This document shows, one piece after another, positions 1 through 6,387 of a DNA stretch of 20,542 bases. The notes beneath the pieces are model-generated. The model made no database searches. It was not told the origin of the DNA and was given only the letters and a program-made list of their open reading frames with translations. How positions within the stretch are numbered: the first letter of the stretch is position 1; every line of letters begins with the position of its first letter. The DNA is from Bacteroidota bacterium (lineage in GTDB: Bacteria > Bacteroidota > Bacteroidia > Bacteroidales > UBA4417), in the NCBI GenBank assembly GCA_020048595.1, contig JAIFMH010000065.1, positions 1 through 20,542 of the forward strand, given 5' to 3'. Position numbers and translations under genes: made by a program.

Positions 1-1
1 A

Positions 2-103
2 GGTGCGCCCATTGGTGAAGGAATTTTTATCCTTACGGGGCTTGCTGTTTTATATGGCAGCAAAAAAGTATATGATCTGAGAAACCAGTTGAAGAGTGAA
101 TAG
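2..103 (+). CDS. C-terminal end of a small membrane protein (partial)
   Basis: An open frame enters from the left edge and stops with TAG at 101-103, giving 33 residues. It reads as one hydrophobic segment (roughly GIFILTGLAVLYG) followed by a short basic tail (SKKVYDLRNQLKSE). An APIGEG-type turn, a membrane helix and a K/R-rich tail is a layout I associate with the C-terminus of many small Bacteroidota membrane proteins of unknown function. The start and most of the gene lie outside the window, so function cannot be assigned. The frame is supported by its amino acid pattern only. Confidence 0.6.
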   Translation, partial: GAPIGEGIFILTGLAVLYGSKKVYDLRNQLKSE

Positions 104-399
104 TTGATTCAAGGCAGAAATCAATGCTTTTACAAATCGATGTAACTCTGACAGGGTAAAGAGAAAAATTTCATCCTGGTCTGTTTTTCTTTTTTAAAAT
201 TCCAGTCAATTTTTACTGACATTATCCCGATATATTCTATACTTTTGTGTTGAATATTTTTCGGGAAACATCTCATTTCTGATAAAAACATATTCCATTT
301 TCAAATCTTTTGAAAATGAATTTTGTTATGTAAGTAGCTCAAATTAACAAGTTTTTTTTACAAAAACATTGTACAAATGAAAGACATATTAAACAGATT
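104..399. other. Intergenic region, 296 bp, AT-rich
   Basis: No convincing gene on either strand. It opens with a weak hairpin right after the stop of the upstream gene (TTGATT 104-109 with AATCAA 119-124, then a short T run), which could be a poor terminator. It also holds a candidate promoter -7 box at 240-247. The last 60 bases before the next start are A/T-rich without a Shine-Dalgarno sequence, as is usual in Bacteroidota. Confidence 0.6.
240..247 (+). promoter_or_regulatory. Candidate Bacteroidota -7 promoter element
   Basis: TACTTTTG matches the TAnnTTTG -7 consensus exactly. The -33 TTTG is not clear at the expected distance (the sequence there is TTTTACTGAC). If used, the transcript would have a leader of about 145 nt before the DUF4907-like gene. 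The match is short, so chance is a real alternative. Confidence 0.3.
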
Positions 400-762
400 A
401 TGAGGAAATTAATAGCCATATTTTTCTTGGTTTTTTTTGTTTCCGTTCAGGGTCAAAATCTGAATGGAACATCATCAGTATCATTAAAAAACCTGACAAA
501 AAGCGCACAAACCAACACAAACTACACATACAAAATTATCCCTTCTATCAATAGTACATGGGGTTATGATATTTATAAGGGTGAAAAAATGTTTATACAC
601 CAAACGAATATTCCCGGAATGCCTGGAAATAGCGGATTTAAAACTGAATCAGATGCAAATAAGGTAGCCCGGTTAGTTGTTGAAAAGTTAAAAAATGGAG
701 AGATGCCTCCAAGTGTTACAATTGAAGAAATGAAGAATCTAAAGGTATTGTTAACAAATTAA
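400..762 (+). CDS. DUF4907-like small secreted protein
   Basis: The product is 120 aa. Residues 1-18 form a Sec signal peptide (basic MRK, hydrophobic IAIFFLVFFVSV, cleavage probably after QG). The mature part has the pattern I associate with DUF4907: GYDIYKGEKMFIHQ, then IPGMPGNSGF, a DAnKVA helix, and a PPSVTIEEMKNL ending. The biochemical role of this family is unknown to me. It lies 11 bp upstream of a kelch-repeat gene, and I recall these two families being frequent neighbours in Bacteroidota, so a shared envelope or secreted role is plausible but inferred. The ATG is preceded by an A/T-rich stretch rather than a Shine-Dalgarno sequence. The reading frame and export signal are secure; the family name is from memory of the motif. 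Confidence 0.8.
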   Translation: MRKLIAIFFLVFFVSVQGQNLNGTSSVSLKNLTKSAQTNTNYTYKIIPSINSTWGYDIYKGEKMFIHQTNIPGMPGNSGFKTESDANKVARLVVEKLKNGEMPPSVTIEEMKNLKVLLTN

Positions 763-773
763 ATTAAAAATAT

Positions 774-2902
774 ATGAAAAAGAATGTTATAAATCTTGTT
801 TTACTTAGTGTCCTGTTTATTCTGAATTCTTCTCTGTCTTTAGCTCAAAATCCGAATTCATGGACACAAAAAAGCAATTTTGGGAGTACAGAACGATACG
901 GGGCAATTGGTTTTAGTATCGGCACTAAAGGCTACTTTGGCACAGGGTGGACAACCCTCAGGACAGTTGATTTCTGGGAATATGATCCTGCAACTGATGT
1001 ATGGACACAAAAAGCTGATTTTGGTGGCTCCGCAAGGGTTTTCGCCACAGGATTCAGCATTGGGACAAAAGGATATGTAGGTTGCGGTGAGGATATGATC
1101 AGTATTACAAAAGACTTTTGGGAATATGATCCTACAGCAAACAGTTGGACTCAGAAAGCTGATGTTGGCGTTTTAGGGAGAAAAGGAGCTGTTGGTTATT
1201 CTATAGGAAATAAAGGATTCATAGGCACCGGTCTAATCGATGAATCAACCAGGGTTAAAGATTTTTGGGAATACGATCCTACAACTGATACCTGGACACA
1301 GAAAGCGGATGTTGGAGGACCAGTAAGAGCTTATGCTGCAGCTTTCAGCTTAGGCAGCAAAGGGTATGTTGGAACAGGTAATTCGGGTTCATTAGAAAAA
1401 GACTTCTGGGAATATGATCCAATAACAGACATCTGGACTCAGAAAGCAGATTTTGCCGGTTTGGCAAGATTCGGTGGGCTTGGATTAAGTATTGGAGCTT
1501 TTGGATACATTGGGTTGGGCGACGCAGGAATTGCTTATACAAATGACTTTTGGGAATATAATCCAGCAACAGATAACTGGACAAATATCGCCGATTCTGT
1601 AGGAGTCATTCGGACTGCGTCTTCAGGCTTCACCATCGGATATAAAGGGTATTTTGGAACAGGAAAAGATGGAGCTGTAAACACGAATGATTTCTGGGAA
1701 TATACTCCAACATGCATTCCACCCGTAATTACTGCAGAACCTGCCAGTCAATCTATTGATTACGGAACATCTGCCAGTTATAGCGTCACAGCTACTTATG
1801 CCGTGTCATATCAATGGCAGGAGGACAGCGGTGCTGGTTTTGCTGATATTACTGATGGTGGAATTTATTCAAATGCGACAACTAACACACTGGACATCTC
1901 ATTAGCTGCAGTTGACATGACCGGATACAAGTACCGTTGTATTATTACCGGACCATGTATGTTAACTTCAACTACAGATGGAAATGCAACTCTAACAGTT
2001 GCATCATTGGAAATAGTGATAACTCCTGCTGCCGGGCAAACTAAAGAATACGGCTCAGCCGATCCGGCACCATTTACTTACACATATCTGCCAGCTCTTA
2101 CTGGAACTGATGTAATAACAGGGCTGCTAAGCAGGGTTGCCGGCGAAAATGCCGGGGAATATATTTTTGAATTAGGCACACTCTCAGCCGGAGTTAACTA
2201 CAACCTGAGTGTTGCTCCAACACCTACCTTTAGTATTTCAACCAAAGCTCTGACAATTACTGCTGATAACCAGGTAAAATGTGCGGATGGAGTTGTATTT
2301 GGAGGCGTTTATTCACTTACTTATAATGGATTCATAGCAGGCGAAGATTCTACTGATCTTGGAGGTGCAATTGTAATAGGAGGTGATGCTGTAACCGCTA
2401 TTTCTGATGGCAACTATACAATTGAGCCATCCGGATTAACATCATCAAATTATAACATCAGCTTTTTGAATGGCATTTTAGTTATTAAACCAACTCCGGC
2501 AACTCCTGTTATTACGCGAAGCGGTGATACATTAATAAGTGATGCAACTACCGGAAACCAATGGTTTAAAGATGGTCTGCAAACGGATGTAGTTCAACAC
2601 CGTCAAACACAATTTCAGTTGTTGATGTTTCAATCCGCGAAGTTAGTTCCGCATTATTTGATGTTTATCCAAATCCAAGTAACGGCGTATTTAACATCAA
2701 ACTTAAAACTGCAGGCAAATCATTGTATAATATTGAAATATACAACAGTCTTGGTGCTTTGGTTTGGAAACAGAATGATGCAATCATTGATGGAAACAAC
2801 ATTAAAATTGTTGAACTCAATGGTCAAAAACCGGGATTATACACTGTAGTATTGAGAAACAAAGCAAACAGTTTTGTAAAAAAAGTGTTTGTCACAAAAT
2901 AA
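774..2902 (+). pseudogene. Secreted kelch-repeat / MBG-domain protein with T9SS sorting domain, frameshifted
   Basis: The intact frame starts at 774 with a signal peptide ending near LSLAQ (residue 25). Residues about 30-314 hold six kelch-type blades, each ending in DFWEY(D/N/T)P with W..KAD spacing; they should fold as a beta-propeller. Residues about 317-408 look like an Ig-like domain and about 409-580 like two MBG-type repeats (ITPAAGQTKEYG..., ITADNQVKCADG...). The frame is lost near 2570-2590. Left uncorrected it runs out of frame to 2849 with nonsense-like residues. From 2585 a different frame gives GCSSTPSNTISVVDV, then VYPNPSNGVFNIKL and GLYTVVLRNKANSFVKKVFVTK, a textbook type-A T9SS sorting domain, ending TAA 2900-2902. 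The usual 20-25 residue segment between the WFKDG and GCSS motifs also seems to be missing, so this is more like a deletion than a single-base slip. Either the protein has lost its secretion tail or the assembly is wrong here. Propeller and sorting domain are certain; ligand unknown. Confidence 0.85.
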
Positions 2903-2922
2903 ATTTTCTTTTATACAGATTT

Positions 2923-2948
2923 AGAGCCGGAGCAATCCGGCTCTTTTT
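2923..2948 (+). terminator. Rho-independent terminator after the kelch gene
   Basis: Perfect 8-bp stem AGAGCCGG (2923-2930) and CCGGCTCT (2937-2944), 6-nt loop, followed directly by a T tract (2944-2948). It starts 21 bp after the restored stop of the kelch gene, which independently supports 2902 as the true gene end. Confidence 0.9.
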
Positions 2949-2985
2949 GCTTTTAGACTCATCACGAATGAGCAATGCTAAAAGC
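2949..2985. repeat. Imperfect inverted repeat upstream of the QueA-like gene
   Basis: GCTTTTAG (2949-2956) pairs with CTAAAAGC (2978-2985), and inside it CTCAT (2958-2962) pairs with ATGAG (2968-2972). It abuts the preceding terminator and lies just upstream of a candidate -7 box. It may be a second terminator-like hairpin or an operator; no protein can be named. Confidence 0.5.
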
Positions 2986-2996
2986 AATAAAAACTG

Positions 2997-3004
2997 TAAT
3001 TTTG
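2997..3004 (+). promoter_or_regulatory. Candidate -7 promoter element for the queA-mobA unit
   Basis: TAATTTTG fits TAnnTTTG exactly and sits 25 bp upstream of the ATG at 3030. No good TTTG is seen 19-21 bp further upstream. Its position between a strong terminator and the first gene of a new unit supports it. Confidence 0.45.
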
Positions 3005-3029
3005 CCACACTTACTTATTTTAGTTGATC

Positions 3030-4271
3030 ATGCTGGAAAACCTCCGCAATATCCGTATTGAAGATTTTAACTACCCGCTTCCGGTTGAAAATATAGCGCA
3101 GTTCCCGCTTGAAGTACGCGACAAATCCAGGTTATTGCTTTATAAGGAAAATGTAATATCTGAAGATACTTTCACAAATATTGCATCTCATCTTCCTGCT
3201 GACAGCCTGCTCATATCCAACGAAACCCGTGTGGTGCATGCCAGGCTTTTATTCAGAAAACCATCAGGCTCGCAGATTGAAATTTTCTGCCTGGAACCTG
3301 TAAACCCAACTAATGATATTCAACTTGCTTTTCAGCAGCAACGCAGCTGCACATGGAAATGCCTGGTAGGCAATGCCCGTCGCTGGAAATCAGGACCGCT
3401 GCAACTTGAAAGCGAAATAGATGGATTCACTGCTTCTCTCACCGCTACACAAGCCGAACGCGATGATTCCAACTTTTACATACAGTTTGACTGGACACCT
3501 TCACTTCTCTCTTTTGCTCAAATATTGGAGCATTTTGGTAAAATCCCATTGCCCCCATATATTTCTCGCGAAGCTTCCGAAAATGACAATACCCGCTACC
3601 AGACTGTTTTTGCCCGTAACGATGGTTCCGTGGCAGCTCCAACAGCAGGATTGCATTTTACCCCTGAAGTTTTATCGTCTTTATCACTAAAAAATATAAA
3701 AACCGATTCCGTTACATTGCATGTCGGTGCCGGGACGTTTAAACCTGTAAGTTCCGAATCCATTGGAGATCATCATATGCATTATGAACAGGTGATAGTT
3801 CCAGTCAGGCTGATTAAAGAAATTCTCAGATTTAAGGGGAAACATATTACATTGGTTGGAACTACAACTGTTCGCACGCTTGAAAGTGTATACTGGCAAG
3901 GTGTAAAATGGCTGAAAAATATACCGGAATCTCCTTTAATGCACATTGAGCAATGGGACCCTTATCTGAACCAATCCGAAAAACCAGTTTCAACCGAGGA
4001 TGCACTGCAATGCGTGATTGACACACTAAAAAAACTCAGCCTCACAGAGCTACGCGGACAGACTTCTTTGATGATTGCGCCTGGTTATACCTACCATATT
4101 CCTGATGCGATAATCACCAATTTCCATCAGCCAAAGAGTACGCTGCTCTTATTGGTGGCTGCATTTATTGGTAGCGATTGGAAAAAAGCTTACAACTATG
4201 CATTAGCAGCCAACTTCCGTTTCCTCAGTTACGGCGATAGCTGCCTTTTCTTCAGGAATAAACTGCTATAA
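3030..4271 (+). CDS. QueA-like S-adenosylmethionine:tRNA ribosyltransferase-isomerase (long Bacteroidota form)
   Basis: The product is 413 aa, cytoplasmic. QueA transfers and isomerises the ribosyl part of SAM onto 7-aminomethyl-7-deazaguanine in tRNA to make epoxyqueuosine. Family marks: an N-terminal YPLP..IAQFPLEVRDKSRLL, LPPYI, VAAPTAGLHFT (about 201-211), LHVGAGTFKPV (about 230-240), GTTTVRTLES, ITNFHQPKSTLLLLVAAF and a final FRFLSYGD. Canonical QueA is about 350 aa. This one has extra sequence, including IEIFCLEP and WKCLVGNARRWK (from W109), which I recognise from a second, longer QueA-like protein that many Bacteroidota carry beside the canonical enzyme. It may therefore be a paralogue with altered activity, and I leave the symbol blank. 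An upstream in-frame TTG at 3024 is possible, but ATG 3030 fits the family start (MLENLRNIRIEDFNYPLP). mobA follows after 4 bp, so the two are co-transcribed. Confidence 0.88.
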   Translation: MLENLRNIRIEDFNYPLPVENIAQFPLEVRDKSRLLLYKENVISEDTFTNIASHLPADSLLISNETRVVHARLLFRKPSGSQIEIFCLEPVNPTNDIQLAFQQQRSCTWKCLVGNARRWKSGPLQLESEIDGFTASLTATQAERDDSNFYIQFDWTPSLLSFAQILEHFGKIPLPPYISREASENDNTRYQTVFARNDGSVAAPTAGLHFTPEVLSSLSLKNIKTDSVTLHVGAGTFKPVSSESIGDHHMHYEQVIVPVRLIKEILRFKGKHITLVGTTTVRTLESVYWQGVKWLKNIPESPLMHIEQWDPYLNQSEKPVSTEDALQCVIDTLKKLSLTELRGQTSLMIAPGYTYHIPDAIITNFHQPKSTLLLLVAAFIGSDWKKAYNYALAANFRFLSYGDSCLFFRNKLL

Positions 4272-4275
4272 AAAA

Positions 4276-4866
4276 ATGGACATTACAGGAATTATTCTTG
4301 CAGGTGGTAAAAGCTCACGAATGGGAACCGATAAAGGCTTGCAGGAACTAGGCGGCAAACCACTAATTTATTATGCCATCCGTGCACTCACTTCCTTATG
4401 CAATACTATTATAATCAGTACTTCTTCGGATGCATATCAATCATTTGGATATAAAACAGTGGCTGATGAGATTCCAGGAATTGGTCCGATGGGAGGAATA
4501 TATTCAGCCCTGAAACAAAGTAAAACGGAGAAAAACCTGGTTCTTTCCTGCGATCTGCCTTTCGCATCTAAGGAATTATTGTTGCATATCCTGAAAAATT
4601 CGGACGGCTACCAGGTGGCTGTTCCCTGGCAAGGCAATAAACATTACGAGCCGCTGTGTGGATTTTACAATTTGTCGATTCTTGGTCAAATGAAGGATTT
4701 TATTCAAAATGGCAACTATAAACTGCCCGACTTATTTGAGGAAATCAGCATTAACCGATTGGTTATTAATAATGAAGCAGATTTTTATACAGAAGAATTA
4801 TTTTTAAATATCAATTCAAAACATGATCTGGCAACAGCCGAAAAGCTGATGAACAGCTTCAAATAA
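4276..4866 (+). CDS. mobA: Molybdenum cofactor guanylyltransferase MobA
   Basis: The product is 196 aa, a cytoplasmic nucleotidyltransferase that joins GMP from GTP to Mo-molybdopterin to form the guanine dinucleotide cofactor. The N-terminal nucleotide-binding loop is classic, LAGGKSSRMGTDK (residues 8-20), followed by the GGKPLI segment. CDLPF at 92-96 is the metal-binding stretch (usually CDMPF or CDxPF), and EPLCGFY matches the conserved PL-C-Y region. Length is normal for MobA. It starts 4 bp after the QueA-like stop with no promoter between. The next gene is a TSUP permease behind its own leader. A related NTP transferase (MocA, cytidylyltransferase) is a less likely alternative given the motif spelling and size. 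Confidence 0.88.
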   Translation: MDITGIILAGGKSSRMGTDKGLQELGGKPLIYYAIRALTSLCNTIIISTSSDAYQSFGYKTVADEIPGIGPMGGIYSALKQSKTEKNLVLSCDLPFASKELLLHILKNSDGYQVAVPWQGNKHYEPLCGFYNLSILGQMKDFIQNGNYKLPDLFEEISINRLVINNEADFYTEELFLNINSKHDLATAEKLMNSFK

Positions 4867-4892
4867 AATCCCCGTTATAATTCATTATTTCA

Positions 4893-5020
4893 TACTATTG
4901 CAAAGTAATTCTCCGAGTTTTCATTTCTACCGATCTGATTGATTTATGAAATGCTGACCGATGGGTTGCCCCGGAAACAGGACAGCCTCCCGAATAAAAA
5001 CTGAATTGGAAAGGAGAACC
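4893..5020 (+). promoter_or_regulatory. Leader region before the TSUP permease, possible structured RNA
   Basis: TACTATTG at 4893-4900 is one base from the TAnnTTTG -7 consensus, so transcription might begin near 4907 and leave a leader of about 115 nt. Within it GGTTG (4964-4968) can pair with CAGCC (4983-4987), with GGG/CCC flanking options (4963-4965 with 4989-4991), closing a loop that contains GGAAACAGGA. ACCGAT occurs twice (4929-4934, 4957-4962). A good Shine-Dalgarno, AAGGAG, follows at 5011-5016, unusual in this window. I cannot match it to a riboswitch class I know; it does not carry the Moco-motif signature I remember. Confidence 0.35.
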
Positions 5021-5755
5021 ATGTTAAATTACGAATTACTTTTTGTGATTGGCTTGATGCTTATCGCATTTTTCTACTCTTCGGTAGGGCACGGTGGTGC
5101 CAGTGGCTATCTTGCATTGATGGCTCTTTTTGGATTTGCGCCAGAATCTATCCGTTATTATGCATTGGCTCTCAACCTGGTGGTTTCGGCTATTGCATTC
5201 ATTTCATATTATTGGGCAGGATTTTTAAAATGGCGACAGGTTGTTCCATTTCTGGTAACTTCCATTCCAGCAGCATATATTGGAGCAACATTCAGTATAA
5301 ATCCGATGGCATATAAAATCATTTTGGGGATAATGCTGCTAATTGCAGTAATGAGGATGCTGTTGGTTCGTAGTACCGAAAATGATGCAACTCAAAATCC
5401 CCCTGTTATTTTAGCGCTTACAATCGGATTAATACTCGGATTGGTTTCCGGAATAATCGGAATCGGCGGGGGAATTTTATTGTCCCCTGTTCTGATATTA
5501 GCTAAATATGCAAGAATCAAAGAAGCTTCGGCGGCCTCGGCGCTTTTTATATTTCTCAATTCTGCAAGCGGTTTTGCCGGATTGATGACTTCCCAATTTA
5601 GTTTTCAGCCAAATATAATCTATTGGATACTGGCAGTTATGATAGCCGGACTATTGGGCTCAGCCATCGGGAGCCGTACATTCTCCGAACTTAATCTTAA
5701 GCGTGTTCTCTCGCTTGTGCTGATTGCTGCAAGTATAAAGCTGTTTTTCTTTTAG
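5021..5755 (+). CDS. TSUP (TauE/SafE) family membrane permease
   Basis: The product is 244 aa, an inner-membrane protein with about eight hydrophobic segments arranged as two related halves. Each half carries the family's glycine-rich motif: VGHGGASGYLA near residue 22 and GIIGIGGGILLSPVL near residue 145, followed by a helix with the small-residue run EASAASALFIF. The family moves sulfur-containing anions such as sulfite, sulfoacetate or thiosulfate, or other small anions; the substrate here cannot be read from sequence. Position after mobA hints at a link to molybdate or sulfur handling, as inference only. An in-frame ATG at 4961 would add 20 hydrophilic residues, but ATG 5021 has AAGGAG four bases upstream and fits the family start, so I chose it. 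Confidence 0.88.
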   Translation: MLNYELLFVIGLMLIAFFYSSVGHGGASGYLALMALFGFAPESIRYYALALNLVVSAIAFISYYWAGFLKWRQVVPFLVTSIPAAYIGATFSINPMAYKIILGIMLLIAVMRMLLVRSTENDATQNPPVILALTIGLILGLVSGIIGIGGGILLSPVLILAKYARIKEASAASALFIFLNSASGFAGLMTSQFSFQPNIIYWILAVMIAGLLGSAIGSRTFSELNLKRVLSLVLIAASIKLFFF

Positions 5756-5773
5756 CAGCAGTCCACTCCATCG

Positions 5774-5799
5774 GGCTACCTGAAGCCACTTCCTTTTTT
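5774..5799 (+). terminator. Weak candidate terminator after the TSUP gene
   Basis: Two competing short hairpins, GGCT (5774-5777)/AGCC (5784-5787) and GAAG (5782-5785)/CTTC (5789-5792), lie just before a run of six T (5794-5799). Stems are only 4 bp, so the call rests mainly on the T tract and its position after the gene. Confidence 0.35.
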
Positions 5800-6053
5800 A
5801 TGAATCTTATTATCAAAATCCTGCCATTTTCATTTTTTGAAAGACGAACCGGATTATACTATTCAGAACAATTGTACCCGGGCCTAGTTTGATTTCCTTA
5901 CCCGGAAATTCATTTTCAAAAAAGTAGATATTTATCGCAGGTGGAGCCCTACTTAGTTTTACAATATTCTATTAGTAGCAGCTTATTCTAAGAAGCTATC
6001 AATCGGCTTTACTCCTTACACAGTTACATATAGGATAGCCTTCAAACCAGAGC

Positions 6054-6081
6054 CAGATATTGCTTTTTAAATCAATATCTG
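6054..6081. repeat. Perfect 9-bp inverted repeat
   Basis: CAGATATTG (6054-6062) and CAATATCTG (6073-6081) are separated by 10 nt (CTTTTTAAAT). There is no T tract on the downstream side, so it is not a typical terminator. A related half, TCAATATTTG, recurs about 40 bp downstream (near 6112-6121). A dyad operator for a locus regulator is one reading. Confidence 0.6.
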
Positions 6082-6118
6082 TAATTCAACAAAAACCGAG
6101 GAGATTATATTTCAATAT

Positions 6119-6221
6119 TTGATACTTGTGTAACATAATTGATAATAGCCATTAAAATCAATGAAAATGTAACATGAGTTGTGGAACTTGTATCAATTTT
6201 TAATGCCCCCGGGCTATTATC
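6119..6221. repeat. Nested inverted and direct repeats, likely regulatory
   Basis: GATAATAGCC (6141-6150) is perfectly complementary to GGCTATTATC (6212-6221), and the neighbouring ATTAAAA (6151-6157) and TTTTAAT (6197-6203) extend the pairing. TTGATAC (6119-6125) pairs with GTATCAA (6190-6196). TGTAACAT occurs twice in direct orientation (6129-6136, 6168-6175). The cluster ends 6 bp before a consensus -7 box. This could be a set of binding sites for a regulator encoded elsewhere or a large foldable segment. Confidence 0.55.
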
Positions 6222-6226
6222 ACAAT

Positions 6227-6234
6227 TAAATTTG
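6227..6234 (+). promoter_or_regulatory. Candidate -7 promoter element of the oligosaccharide locus
   Basis: TAAATTTG is an exact TAnnTTTG match, immediately downstream of the 10-bp dyad arm. No TTTG sits at the standard -33 distance (the sequence there is C/G-rich), which would suit an activator-dependent promoter. The implied leader to the porter start is about 145 nt. Confidence 0.4.
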
Positions 6235-6387
6235 CTTCTCAATCATCACACTTTCCTATACCCGTCACCTCACAATAAAAAAGCAGCTTTACAACCTTCA
6301 ACATTGCTTAAGGTGATTTTCTTAACGGGTAAATAAAAAATAATTGAACACACAATCTAAATACTGAAAATTTAAATATCTAAAAAG

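Larger units (their letters stand above)
5756..6387. other. 632-bp gene-free region before the oligosaccharide locus
   Basis: No reading frame here looks like a protein on either strand. The left part (about 5800-6050) shows nothing I can name apart from short repeats such as ACCCGG twice near 5876 and 5899. The right part (6054-6234) is dense in inverted and direct repeats and ends with a candidate -7 box, which makes it the likely control region of the sugar locus. The size is large compared with the 4-100 bp gaps elsewhere in the window. Confidence 0.6.

Noticed and set aside
2600..2849. Novel C-terminal domain of the kelch protein
   Set aside because: The residues are the out-of-frame reading of a standard T9SS sorting domain, so they are an artefact of the frameshift.
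4961..5020. Upstream ATG start for the TSUP permease (20 extra residues)
   Set aside because: The added residues are hydrophilic and unlike the family, while ATG 5021 has AAGGAG just before it.
4893..5020. Known molybdenum-cofactor riboswitch
   Set aside because: Neighbouring genes suggested it, but I cannot find the conserved stretches I remember for that class; kept only as an unclassified leader.
5800..6050. Decayed gene or small RNA in the gene-free stretch
   Set aside because: No frame shows protein-like composition and no terminator or conserved fold could be made out by eye.
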